Shown here piece by piece: positions 25,478-33,501 of a stretch of 64,000 nucleotides of DNA (positions are counted from its first letter, which is position 1; every line of letters starts with the position of its first letter). The notes beneath the pieces were generated by a model, which saw only the letters and a program-made list of their open reading frames with translations, had not been told where the DNA came from and ran no database searches. Position numbers and translations under genes: made by a program. Source of the stretch: Streptomyces sp. NBC_00670 (GTDB lineage Bacteria; Actinomycetota; Actinomycetes; Streptomycetales; Streptomycetaceae); the NCBI RefSeq assembly GCF_036226765.1, contig NZ_CP109017.1, forward strand, positions 4,775,001-4,839,000, read 5' to 3'.

Positions 25478-26236
25478 ATGCCTACCGGCAACCCCGAGGG
25501 CAAGAAGGTGCCACCGGACGAGACGCGTGAGGGACCGGTGCTCCGCAGGCGGGGCCAGGTGCAGGAGAGCACCACGGACCAGCGGCTGCTGGACGAGCGC
25601 GCGCCGACCGACTGGGTCCACACCGACCCCTGGCGGGTCCTGCGGATCCAGTCGGAGTTCATCGAGGGCTTCGGCACCCTGGCCGAACTGCCGCCCGCGA
25701 TCAGTGTGTTCGGCTCGGCCCGGACCCCGGTGGACTCACCGGAGTACGAGGCGGGCGTACGGCTCGGACGGGGCCTGGTGGAGGCCGGCTTCGCGGTGAT
25801 CACCGGGGGCGGGCCCGGGGCGATGGAGGCGGCCAACAAGGGCGCCTGCGAGGCGCGGGGCGTCTCGGTCGGCCTCGGCATCGAGCTGCCCTTCGAACAG
25901 GGCCTGAACCCGTACGTCGACGTCGGTCTCAACTTCCGCTACTTCTTCGTGCGGAAGATGATGTTCGTCAAGTACGCCCAGGGCTTCGTGGTCCTCCCCG
26001 GCGGCCTCGGCACCCTCGACGAGCTCTTCGAGGCGCTCACCCTCGTCCAGACCCGCAAGGTCACCCGCTTCCCGATCGTCCTCTTCGGCAGCGCGTACTG
26101 GGGCGGCCTCGTCGACTGGCTCCAGAACACCCTCATCGCCCAGGGCAAGGCCTCCCAGACCGACCTCACCTTGTTCCACGTCACGGACGACGTGGAGGAG
26201 GCGGTGGCACTGGTGTCGAAGGAGGCGGGAAGGTAG
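25478..26236 (+). CDS. TIGR00730 family Rossmann-fold protein (LOG / cytokinin riboside monophosphate phosphoribohydrolase-like)
   Basis: 252 residues. Contains the LOG motif LPGGLGTLDE plus SVFGSARTP and ITGGGPGAMEAANKGA, which bind nucleotide phosphate. An ~70-residue N-terminal extension (RRRGQVQESTTDQRLLDERAPTDW) marks the actinobacterial long form. Homologues hydrolyse AMP or cytokinin nucleotides to base plus ribose phosphate; many are annotated 'lysine decarboxylase' in error. It follows dapE by 82 bases with a ggaggg site at its start and may be co-transcribed. Confidence 0.9.
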   Translation: MPTGNPEGKKVPPDETREGPVLRRRGQVQESTTDQRLLDERAPTDWVHTDPWRVLRIQSEFIEGFGTLAELPPAISVFGSARTPVDSPEYEAGVRLGRGLVEAGFAVITGGGPGAMEAANKGACEARGVSVGLGIELPFEQGLNPYVDVGLNFRYFFVRKMMFVKYAQGFVVLPGGLGTLDELFEALTLVQTRKVTRFPIVLFGSAYWGGLVDWLQNTLIAQGKASQTDLTLFHVTDDVEEAVALVSKEAGR

Positions 26237-26288
26237 CCGGCCCGGGAAGACACGGCATCCGGAGGAGGGCGTGCGCCCGGGCGGCCCG

Positions 26289-27257
26289 TCACTCCGGGCG
26301 TCGTGCGGTGGTGAACCGTCGCCCGTAGGCGGCGGGACTGACCGACAACTCCCGCGCGAAGACCCGGCGGAGACTCTCGTAGTTCGGGAAGCCGGCCAGG
26401 GAAGCCGCCCGCGTCGCGGCGTACCCCTGGTCGAGCAGTGACTTCGCCAGGTCGAACCGGATCGACTCGACGTACCGGGCCGGCGTGGTGCCCAGCTCCT
26501 CCCGGAACAGCCTCGTGAGGTGCCGCGGGCTGAGATGCAGGCGCGCGGCCAGTCCGGCGAGGGAGTAGTCGCCGGACGGATCCGCCGTGACCAGGTCGAC
26601 GACACCGCGCAGCGCGGGCGACCGTGGCGGAGACCCCCGCAGCGACGCGGAGAACTGCGACTGGCCGCCCGGCCTCTGCAGGTAGACGACGAGGGAGCGG
26701 GCCACCTCCCGGCCGAGCTCGGGCCCGTGGTCCTCCTCGACGAGGGCGAGCGCGAGATCGATGCCCGCGGAGACACCCGCGGAGGTGTACACGGTGCCGT
26801 CACGGACGTAGATCGCGTCGGGTTCCACACGGGCCTCCGGATGCCGGGCCGCGAGTTCGCCCGCGATCTTCCAGTGGGTGGTCGCCCGTCTGCCGTCCAG
26901 GAGCCCGGCCGCGCCCAGGACGAAGGCACCGGAGCACACGGAGGCGACGCGGCCGGACCGGGCCGCGAGCCCCCCGGCGGCCTCGACCAGTTCCCGGGTG
27001 ACGGCGGTCCTGGGATAGATGTCGCCGCCCGGCATCAGGAACGTACCGGGGTCCGGCTGTCCGGCGGCATCGCCGTCGACGGTGATCCGCATCCCGATCG
27101 AGGAGGTGACGTCGGCACCCGACGCCGACACCAGGGCGATCCGGTAGTCCGCACCGAGCAGGTTCGCCTCCCCGAACACCTCGGCGGGGCCGACGACGTC
27201 GAGCGATTTCACCCCGTCGTAGACGAGGATCGCCACCCGATGCGGGCCGGCGCTCAC
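26289..27257 (-). CDS. GlxA family transcriptional regulator (DJ-1/PfpI + AraC)
   Basis: 322 residues. Residues ~5-170 are a DJ-1/PfpI-like sensor domain (VAILVYDGVKSLDVVGPAEVF, with the nucleophile elbow VASVCSGAFVLGAAGLL). Residues ~215-315 hold two AraC HTH motifs (LAGLAARLHLSPRHLTRLFR, then RAASLAGFPNYESLRRVFAR). It is divergent from the HD/oxidoreductase fusion gene and probably its regulator. This divergent module interrupts the dapE-LOG-folP2 order known in mycobacteria. Confidence 0.93.
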   Translation of the reverse strand: MSAGPHRVAILVYDGVKSLDVVGPAEVFGEANLLGADYRIALVSASGADVTSSIGMRITVDGDAAGQPDPGTFLMPGGDIYPRTAVTRELVEAAGGLAARSGRVASVCSGAFVLGAAGLLDGRRATTHWKIAGELAARHPEARVEPDAIYVRDGTVYTSAGVSAGIDLALALVEEDHGPELGREVARSLVVYLQRPGGQSQFSASLRGSPPRSPALRGVVDLVTADPSGDYSLAGLAARLHLSPRHLTRLFREELGTTPARYVESIRFDLAKSLLDQGYAATRAASLAGFPNYESLRRVFARELSVSPAAYGRRFTTARRPE

Positions 27258-27392
27258 GGACCCATCCTGGGATGACCGGATCCGGGTGGTTCATGGCCGT
27301 ACCGAGGCGGCGCCGGGGGCCGTGTGGTCGGCATGGTGGGGAACGGGCGCATGTCCCACTCGTAACACATCGCACGGGAAAGCACGGACACC

Positions 27393-29033
27393 ATGACCGA
27401 GATCATCGCGGGGGTGGAGATCCCCGACACCTCCGCAGCCACGGAGGCCGAGAATTTCCTCCGGAAGACAACGAGTCCCCTGCTCCTCCACCATTCCCGG
27501 CGGGTGTTCCTCTTCGGTTCCCTGCACGCACGCGAGAGGGATCTGCGGCCCGATCCCGAGCTGCTCTACATCGCGGCGATGTTCCACGACGCGGGCCTGG
27601 TGGTCCCGTTCTCCACGACGCCGCAGCGCTTCGAACTGGACGGCGCCGACCACGCGCGCGCGTTCCTGCGGGACAGGGGGTTCTCGCGGAGTGCCGCCGA
27701 GGTGGTCTGGACGGCGATCGCCCTGCACACGACGCCGGGACTGCCCGCCCGGATGGGCCCCGAGACGGCCGCCACGAACTACGGCGTGCTGACCGACGCG
27801 ATCGGCTGGGGACTGGACAGACTGGGAGAGGACCAAGTGGAGCACGTCGTCGCCGCTCATCCGCGTGGCCAATTCAAGGAGGAGTTCCTGCGGGCGTTCT
27901 ACGACGGCCTGAAGGAGCGCCCGGACACCACGTACGGGACCGTCAACGCGGACATCCTGGAGCACTTCGTTCCCGGATTCCGCCGTACGTCCATGGTCGA
28001 GCGCGTCCTCGACGCCCCCTGGCCGAGCTGGCCGGGCCGCGGCATGCCACGACAGGAAATGCCGCAACAGGAAATGCCGCAACAGGAACTCCACACCAGG
28101 AAAGGAAGAATCATGCGAGCCATCACCGTCCGAGAGCGCGAGGCCGGGGTCGCGGGGCTGACCCAGGAGGACGTCCCCCGCCCCCACGCCTCCGAGAACG
28201 ACGTCATCGTGCGGGTGCACGCCGCGGGCTTCACCCGGGGAGAGCTCGACTGGCCCGCGACCTGGACCGACCGCGCCGGCCGCGACCGCACCCCGAGCGT
28301 GCCCGGCCACGAGGTCTCGGGGGTGGTGACGGAACTCGGCTACGGAACGACCGGCCTCACCGTCGGCCAGCGGGTCTTCGGACCGACCGACTGGACCCGC
28401 GACGGCTCGCTCGCGGAGTACGTCGCGGTGGAGGCCCGCAACCTCGCGCCCCTCCCCGCGGACATCCCGCACACGGTCGCGGCCGCACTGCCGATCTCGG
28501 GACTGACCGCGTGGCAGGGGCTGTTCGAGCACGCCCGGCTCGCCGCCGGTCAGACCGTGCTGATTCACGGCGCCGCCGGCGGTGTCGGCTCGCTCGCGGT
28601 CCAGCTCGCCCACGAGGCGGGGGCCCACGTGATCGGCACGGGACGCCTCGCCGACCGGGACATCGTGCGCGACCTGGGCGCGCAGGCCTTCCTCGATCTG
28701 GAAGACGACAGGTGGGAGGATGCCGGGCCCGTCGACGTCGTGTTCGACGTGATCGGCGGCGACATCCTCGACCGCTCCGCCCGGCTCGTGCGGGCCGGTG
28801 GCACGCTCGTCACCATCGCCCACCCGCCCACCGCACGCCCCGAGGATGGGCGGGCCGTCTTCTTCGTCGTGGAACCGGACCGCGCACGCCTCACCGACCT
28901 CGCCCGACGCGTGCGCGAGGGCCGGCTCCGGGTGAGAGTCGGCGCGGTCCGGCCGCTGGCCGAGGCCGCCGACGCGTTCGCCTCACGACAGCGCGTCGCC
29001 GGCCGCACCGTCATCCGGGTCGCCGAGGACTGA
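27393..29033 (+). CDS. In-frame fusion: HD-domain hydrolase + NAD(P)H:quinone oxidoreductase-like MDR protein
   Basis: 546 residues. Residues ~1-205 are an HD-domain protein of the cyanamide hydratase-like group (HSRRVFLFGS, the HD pair in AAMFHDAGLV, then IALHTTPG). Residues 241-546 are a zinc-less medium-chain dehydrogenase: PGHEVSGVV, nucleotide-binding HGAAGGVGSLAVQLA, DVVFDVIGGDI. The linker GMPRQEMPQQEMPQQELH is encoded by a 15-bp tandem repeat. An AGGAAAGGAAG site precedes ATG 28113, so the oxidoreductase may also be made alone from an internal start. Elsewhere these are normally two proteins. The role is unknown; GlxA regulation is likely. Confidence 0.8.
   Translation: MTEIIAGVEIPDTSAATEAENFLRKTTSPLLLHHSRRVFLFGSLHARERDLRPDPELLYIAAMFHDAGLVVPFSTTPQRFELDGADHARAFLRDRGFSRSAAEVVWTAIALHTTPGLPARMGPETAATNYGVLTDAIGWGLDRLGEDQVEHVVAAHPRGQFKEEFLRAFYDGLKERPDTTYGTVNADILEHFVPGFRRTSMVERVLDAPWPSWPGRGMPRQEMPQQEMPQQELHTRKGRIMRAITVREREAGVAGLTQEDVPRPHASENDVIVRVHAAGFTRGELDWPATWTDRAGRDRTPSVPGHEVSGVVTELGYGTTGLTVGQRVFGPTDWTRDGSLAEYVAVEARNLAPLPADIPHTVAAALPISGLTAWQGLFEHARLAAGQTVLIHGAAGGVGSLAVQLAHEAGAHVIGTGRLADRDIVRDLGAQAFLDLEDDRWEDAGPVDVVFDVIGGDILDRSARLVRAGGTLVTIAHPPTARPEDGRAVFFVVEPDRARLTDLARRVREGRLRVRVGAVRPLAEAADAFASRQRVAGRTVIRVAED
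28052..28088 (+). repeat. 15-bp tandem repeat in the fusion linker
   Basis: Unit acaggaaatgccgca at 28052-28066 and 28067-28081 plus a partial third copy to 28088. Each unit is five codons, so copy-number change keeps the frame. Each copy contains AGGAAATG, reminiscent of a ribosome-binding/start sequence. The repeat sits exactly where a stop codon and intergenic gap would be expected between the two ancestral genes. Confidence 0.8.
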
Positions 29034-29144
29034 GCGCACGGCGAAGACGCCTGTCGGACCCCGCCCCGCGAGCCGCCGGGAGGGACCTCTCCGGTCCGTC
29101 CCGGCCGGGCCACCGACCTCACCGGCCGATCCGGACGACAGGCC

Positions 29145-30005
29145 CTACGCCAGCCCCCGCCGCGCAACCGCCGGCCCCGCCCACCCCGCGATCGCGGACA
29201 CCATGTCCAGCACCTGCCGCGTCTCCGCCACCTCATGCACCCGGTACACCCGGGCCCCCAACCACGCCGACACCGCCGTCGTCGCCAACGTCCCCACCAC
29301 CCGCTCCTTCACCGGCCGGTCCAACGTCTCCCCCACGAAGTCCTTGTTGGACAACGACACCAGCACCGGCCACCCCGTCTCCACCATCTCCCCCAGCCGC
29401 CGCGTCGCCTCCAGACTGTGCCGCGTGTTCTTCCCGAAGTCGTGCCCCGGATCGATCAGCACCGACTCCCTCGGCACCCCCAGCGACACCGCCCGCTCGG
29501 CCAGCCCGAGCGTCACCCGCAGGATGTCCGCCATGACGTCGTCGTACGTCACCCGGTGCGGCCGCGTCCGCGGCTCGGCACCCCCCGCGTGCGTGCACAC
29601 CAGCCCCACGCCGTACCGCGCCGCGACCTCCGCGAGTCCCGGATCGACGCCGCCCCACGCGTCGTTGAGCAGATCGGCCCCCGCCTCGCAGACCGCCTCA
29701 CCGACCTCGGCCCGCCAGGTGTCGACGCTGATGACCACGTCCGGGAAGCGCCGTCGCACCTCCGCGACGAAACCGACCGTCCGCCGCGCCTCCTCCTCGG
29801 CCGTCACCTCCTCGCCGGGACCGGCCTTGACCCCGCCGATGTCGATGACGGCGGCACCCTCCGACACCGCCTGCTCCACGCGCGCGAGGGCCGGCTCGTC
29901 GCGGAACGTCGCTCCCTGGTCGTAGAAGGAGTCCGGGGTCCGGTTGACGATCGCCATGATCACCGGCTCGTGCTCGCCGAATTCACGCCCGCCCAGCCTG
30001 AGCAT
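29145..30005 (-). CDS. folP2: FolP2-type dihydropteroate synthase paralogue
   Basis: A 286-residue TIM-barrel of the DHPS family. MAIVNRTPDSFYDQGATF, SVDTWRAEV, LNDAWGG, LIDPGHDFGKN, SLSNKDFVGE and RVHEV follow DHPS order. However, the pABA/pterin loop normally reading GGESTRPG is GGVKAGPG here, and SRK is SNK. This is the pattern of mycobacterial FolP2 (Rv1207), which is not a conventional DHPS. A true folP (with folE/folB/folK) is expected elsewhere in the genome. The flanking DivIVA-like and tag genes match the Rv1207-Rv1210 order. The substrate is unknown. Confidence 0.85.
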   Translation of the reverse strand: MLRLGGREFGEHEPVIMAIVNRTPDSFYDQGATFRDEPALARVEQAVSEGAAVIDIGGVKAGPGEEVTAEEEARRTVGFVAEVRRRFPDVVISVDTWRAEVGEAVCEAGADLLNDAWGGVDPGLAEVAARYGVGLVCTHAGGAEPRTRPHRVTYDDVMADILRVTLGLAERAVSLGVPRESVLIDPGHDFGKNTRHSLEATRRLGEMVETGWPVLVSLSNKDFVGETLDRPVKERVVGTLATTAVSAWLGARVYRVHEVAETRQVLDMVSAIAGWAGPAVARRGLA

Positions 30006-30143
30006 CCCCTGTGACCTCTTCCCGTACGTCCGCTTTGTTGACCGCCTGCGACCCTAACTGTCGGACCCGCATGGCACGATCGGACGCGAGCGGTCCCCAG
30101 ACCCTCAGGACGAGCACTTCCCAGACCCTCACGAACCGAGAGC

Positions 30144-30506
30144 GTGGACCCGGCGATGTTGATGTTTCTGTTCCTGGTCGTCGCGCTCGCCGTCGTGGTC
30201 GCCGCGGTGACACTGGCCGTGGTGGGCGGCGGCGAGAGCGCGGCCCTGCCCGAGGCGGCGCCGGAGCGGCTGATGGACCCGCTGCCCCCGGACCGGCCGG
30301 TGAACAGGGCGGACGTGGAGGGCCTGCGTTTCCCGCTCGCCGCCCGCGGCTACCGCATGGCCGACGTCGACGACGCCCTCGGCCGCCTCGGCGCCGAGCT
30401 CGCCGAGCGGGACGCCCGCATCGCCGACCTGGAGTCCGCGCTGGCCGGTGCGCGTACGGCTGGTCCGGTGCCGCTGGACAAGCCCGACGAGGAGGGCCGG
30501 CGGTGA
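30144..30506 (+). CDS. Small membrane protein with DivIVA-like motif (Rv1209-like)
   Basis: 120 residues from GTG 30144. One N-terminal membrane helix (MLMFLFLVVALAVVVAAVTLAVV) is followed by a cytoplasmic domain. FPLAARGYRMADVDDALGRL is the DivIVA-domain signature (F-x-x-A-x-x-GY-x-x-x-x-VD), followed by a short coiled coil (ELAERDARIADLESAL). DivIVA-like segments bind curved membrane or wall-growth proteins. Its end overlaps the tag gene start by 4 bases (GTGA). Confidence 0.82.
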   Translation: MDPAMLMFLFLVVALAVVVAAVTLAVVGGGESAALPEAAPERLMDPLPPDRPVNRADVEGLRFPLAARGYRMADVDDALGRLGAELAERDARIADLESALAGARTAGPVPLDKPDEEGRR

Positions 30507-31084
30507 CCGCCGGCGAGGCCCTGGCGGGCGCGGACGGTCGCTTGCGCTGCCCGTGGGCGCTGTCCACCGAGGACTACGTGAAGTACCACGACGAGGAATG
30601 GGGCCGGCCCGTCCACGGCGACGACGCGCTGTACGAGCGGCTCAGCCTGGAGGCGTTCCAGTCGGGGCTGTCCTGGATCACGATCCTGCGCCGCCGCGAG
30701 GGGTTCCGGGCGGCGTTCGCCGACTTCAAGATCGCGGCGGTGGCGGAGTTCACGGAGGCGGACGCGGAGCGGCTGCTGGGGGACGCGGGGATCATCCGGA
30801 ACCGCCTGAAGATCGACGCGACGCTCGCGAACGCGCGGGTGCTGGCGGGGTGGGCGCCGGGGGAGCTGGACGGGCTGATCTGGTCGTACGCGCCGGAGGC
30901 GGAGGGGCGGGCGGTGCCGGAGACGCTCGCCGATGTGCCGGCGGTGACGCCGGAGTCGACGGCGCTGTCCAAGGCGCTGAAGAAGCGGGGGCTGCGGTTC
31001 GTGGGCCCCACGACGGCGTACGCGCTGATGCAGGCGTGCGGCCTGGTCAACGACCACCTGGCGCAGTGCGCCGCCCGGACGTGA
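30503..31084 (+). CDS. tag: DNA-3-methyladenine glycosylase I
   Basis: 193 residues. Removes 3-methyladenine from alkylated DNA. Typical Tag sequence: RCPWALSTEDYVKYHDEEWGRPVHGDD (zinc Cys and His), FQSGLSWITILRRREGFRAAF, the helix-hairpin-helix-like GIIRNRLKIDATLANAR, and a C-terminal NDHLAQC with the other zinc ligands. The GTG start overlaps the preceding gene. Same neighbours as tagA (Rv1210). Confidence 0.95.
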   Translation: MTAGEALAGADGRLRCPWALSTEDYVKYHDEEWGRPVHGDDALYERLSLEAFQSGLSWITILRRREGFRAAFADFKIAAVAEFTEADAERLLGDAGIIRNRLKIDATLANARVLAGWAPGELDGLIWSYAPEAEGRAVPETLADVPAVTPESTALSKALKKRGLRFVGPTTAYALMQACGLVNDHLAQCAART

Positions 31085-31123
31085 CCTCCGGGGGCGAGAA
31101 GAACCCGGGCGAGCCCCCACCCC

Positions 31124-31927
31124 TCACCGCCCCGAAAACCTCGGCTCGCGTTTCGTCGTGAACGCCTGGACCGCCGCCGCATGGTCCTCCGACGAGCCCG
31201 CCCGGGTCTGCAACTCGTCCTCCTTCTCCAGCGCCTCCGACAGCGAGTGCGACAACCCGAACGCCACCGACTCCTTCAGCGCCGCGTACGCCAGCGTCGG
31301 CCCCTCGGCCAGCCCCCGCGCCACCGCCTCCGCCTCCCCCCGCAGCTCCGCCCCCGGCACCACCCGGTTCGCGATCCCCAGCTCCCGCGCCTCCTGCGCC
31401 CGCATCTTCCGCGGGAACATCAGCAGGTCCATCGCCCGCCCGGGCCCCACCACCCGCGGCAGCGTCCAAGAGATCCCGGAGTCCGCGGTCAGCGCGACCG
31501 CCGCGAACGACGTGTTGAACGACGCCGTGTCCGCCACGATCCGGTAGTCCGCCGCGAGCGCGAACCCGAAGCCCGCCCCCGCCGCGACCCCGTTCACCGC
31601 GGCGACCACCGGCTTCGGCGCCCCCGCCAGCGCCCGCACGATCGGGTTGTAGTGCTCCCGCACGGTGGACATCGTCCGCCCGGCCCCGCTCTCCCGGTCC
31701 GCGGCGAGGAGCTTCTCGTGCTCCTTGAGGTCCTGGCCCACGCAGAACGCCCGGTCCCCGGCCGCGGTGAGCAGAATCGCCCGGACGGCCGAGTCCTCGG
31801 CCGCCGCACGCGCCGCGTCCCGCAGTGCCTCCTTGGTGACGACGTTCAGCGCGTTCATCGCCTCCGGGCGGTTCAGCACGATCGTCGCGAGCCCGTCGTT
31901 CACCTCGTACAGCACGGTGTCGGCCAT
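31124..31927 (-). CDS. Enoyl-CoA hydratase/isomerase family protein (PaaG-like)
   Basis: 267-residue crotonase. Oxyanion-hole blocks are FCVGQDLKEH and NGVAAGAGFGFALAADYRI, followed by TADSGISWTLPRVVG, whose Asp matches the PaaG/ECI-type catalytic acid and whose Ser replaces the second glutamate. That favours isomerase or ring-metabolism enzymes over classic hydratases. Convergent with tag, leaving 39 bases between stops. The pathway is unknown. Confidence 0.9.
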   Translation of the reverse strand: MADTVLYEVNDGLATIVLNRPEAMNALNVVTKEALRDAARAAAEDSAVRAILLTAAGDRAFCVGQDLKEHEKLLAADRESGAGRTMSTVREHYNPIVRALAGAPKPVVAAVNGVAAGAGFGFALAADYRIVADTASFNTSFAAVALTADSGISWTLPRVVGPGRAMDLLMFPRKMRAQEARELGIANRVVPGAELRGEAEAVARGLAEGPTLAYAALKESVAFGLSHSLSEALEKEDELQTRAGSSEDHAAAVQAFTTKREPRFSGR

Positions 31928-32333
31928 GGCGTCCCCTCGATGCAGGTCGTAGTGCGGTCCGGTGCGGCAGCGCGACGTACCCGCCGGTATGTCCGGCCCG
32001 TACGTCCGCTCCGAAGGACAGCATGGCGGAGTTCTCCCGCGGCCGACCGGCGGGCGCGTGTGACCTGCGTCAAAGAACCGGGAGGCGGCTCCGGCACCGA
32101 AATGGGCCGCCGGGCGGCGAAGTATCGCAGCAGCATCGCCGAATTGAGTGGTTTTGCTCGCGCGCGTTGCCCAAGCGATGCCGACTGATGTTGGTCATCG
32201 GGTCCTGAGATGCGGGATAATGGCCAGGAAGCAATGTGTTCGATGCCGGTGTCGTGTGTCCTTCGAGGGACCGCGTGCCCTTTCGCGGGGGCCGTCGGCT
32301 GACGATGACCTGGTTTCAGGAAGGGGTACGAGC
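31928..32333. other. Divergent intergenic region with probable promoter
   Basis: A 406-bp spacer between the enoyl-CoA hydratase start and the DUF3117 start. The part 32080-32250 is A/T-richer than its surroundings. A candidate plus-strand promoter is TTGGTC at 32191-32196 with GATAAT at 32216-32221 (19-base spacer), giving a leader of about 100 bases before DUF3117. No coding frame is supported. Confidence 0.45.
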
Positions 32334-32501
32334 ATGGCGGCCATGAAGCCGCGGACGGGTGATGGCCCGCTCGAGGTGACCAAGGAGGGGCGGGGCATCG
32401 TCATGCGCGTTCCGCTCGAAGGCGGCGGCCGGCTCGTCGTCGAGCTGACCCCGGACGAGGCCGACGCGCTCGGCGACGCCCTCAAGAAGGTCGTCGGCTG
32501 A
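32334..32501 (+). CDS. DUF3117 family protein (Rv1211-like)
   Basis: 55 residues: MAAMKPRTGDGPLEVTKEGR, then a beta-rich VMRVPLEGGGRLVVELTPDEADALGDALK. It is highly conserved across actinobacteria, always short, with no known function. AAGGGG nine bases before the ATG. It sits beside the methyltransferase/sigE cluster as in mycobacteria. A long upstream A/T-rich region suggests its own promoter. Confidence 0.93.
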   Translation: MAAMKPRTGDGPLEVTKEGRGIVMRVPLEGGGRLVVELTPDEADALGDALKKVVG

Positions 32502-32526
32502 CGCGCGAGCGGCCCTTACCCCCTTC

Positions 32527-32564
32527 AGTGGCCCAGGCATCGATACGACGATGTCTGGGCCGCT
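32527..32564. terminator. Bidirectional terminator between DUF3117 and the O-methyltransferase gene
   Basis: 16-bp arms (32527-32542 and 32549-32564) with 14 paired positions and a 6-base loop, between convergent genes. A 19-bp direct repeat (cgctccctgtcccggaccc) follows at 32561 and 32585. Confidence 0.75.
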
Positions 32565-32640
32565 CCCTGTCCCGGACCCGATCCCGCTCCCTGTCCCGGA
32601 CCCCTCCCCGGCCGGCTGCGCACCGCCGCGACCGGCTCGC

Positions 32641-33273
32641 TCAGCGCTTGACCGCGCACAGCAGGCCGTCGCCCACCGGCAGCAGCGACGGCACCAGGTC
32701 CTGGCTCTCGCGCACCGCCCGCAGCAGCTCCCGCAGCCGGACCACCTCGGCCGGCTGCGGACCGGAGTCGATCGTGCGGCCGTCGGCGAAGACGCCCTCG
32801 AAGACGACGAGCCCACCGGGCCGCAGCAGGCGCAACGATTCGGCGAGATAGTCCAGGCACTCCATGCGGTCGCCGTCGCAGAACACCAGGTCGTAGCCCG
32901 CGTCGGCGAGCCGGGGCAGCACGTCCAGGGCGCGGCCGGGGATGAACCGGGCCCGGTTGCTGGCGAAGCCGGCCGCGCGGAAGGCCTGCCGGGCGAACTG
33001 CTGGCGCTCGGGCTCCGGGTCCACCGTGGTCAGCACGCCGTCCGGGCGCATGCCGTGCAGCAGATGGATGCCCGACACGCCGGTGCCGGTGCCGATCTCC
33101 GCCACGGCCTTGGCGTCCACGGTGGCCGCGAGCAACCGCAGGGCCGCACCCGCGCCGGGCGACACCGAGCGCAGCCCTGCCTCCCGGGCCCGCTCCCGGG
33201 CCCAGTGCAGCGCGTCGTCCTCGGCGACAAAGGCGTCGGCGAACGCCCAGCTCGTCTGCCGGTTGGCGGTAAT
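32641..33273 (-). CDS. SAM-dependent O-methyltransferase (Rv1220c-like); possible ATT start
   Basis: About 210 residues. SAM-binding motif I AVAEIGTGTGVSGIHLL, motif II LTTVDPEPERQQFA, the metal/acid motif LVFCDGDRMECLDY, and RPGGLVVFEGVFADG: the catechol/caffeoyl-CoA O-methyltransferase family. The conserved protein begins around ITANRQTSWAFADAF, but no ATG, GTG or TTG lies nearby in frame. The isoleucine codon ATT at 33273, six bases after AGGAG, is the best start; the only other in-frame candidate is TTG at 33417, inside an unrelated-looking stretch. Divergent from sigE, as in M. tuberculosis. Confidence 0.85.
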   Translation of the reverse strand: MTANRQTSWAFADAFVAEDDALHWARERAREAGLRSVSPGAGAALRLLAATVDAKAVAEIGTGTGVSGIHLLHGMRPDGVLTTVDPEPERQQFARQAFRAAGFASNRARFIPGRALDVLPRLADAGYDLVFCDGDRMECLDYLAESLRLLRPGGLVVFEGVFADGRTIDSGPQPAEVVRLRELLRAVRESQDLVPSLLPVGDGLLCAVKR

Positions 33274-33501
33274 GACCCTCTCCTGTCCCCGTTGTTGCCT
33301 CGGCGTGACTGTATCCGTTGGCGTCGGGAACCCGCAGATGGGACCGGGCGTTAAAAGGGGCGAGGAAGACGACGGGGGAGTGAGCGGGGGCAGGAGATGG
33401 CGAAGTGCGCCGAGCAAGTGCTGACGCAGCCGTATGAGCCGGATCAGCGCGTATCAAATTCTCGTAAAACCGCTTATCCGGAGCTAACGGGCGGGGTGGC
33501 T

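Noticed and set aside
22963..25932. 989-codon open frame on the minus strand across dapE and the lysozyme-like gene
   Set aside because: It is the antisense shadow of dapE with Arg/Gly/Ala/Pro-rich sequence; dapE and the lysozyme-like protein have clear motifs in other frames.
33397..33501. Longer SigE starting at ATG 33397
   Set aside because: The extra 35 codons are A/T-rich with unusual codons (tca aat tct cgt aaa), the ATG has GGAG touching it, and the stretch looks like the promoter region.
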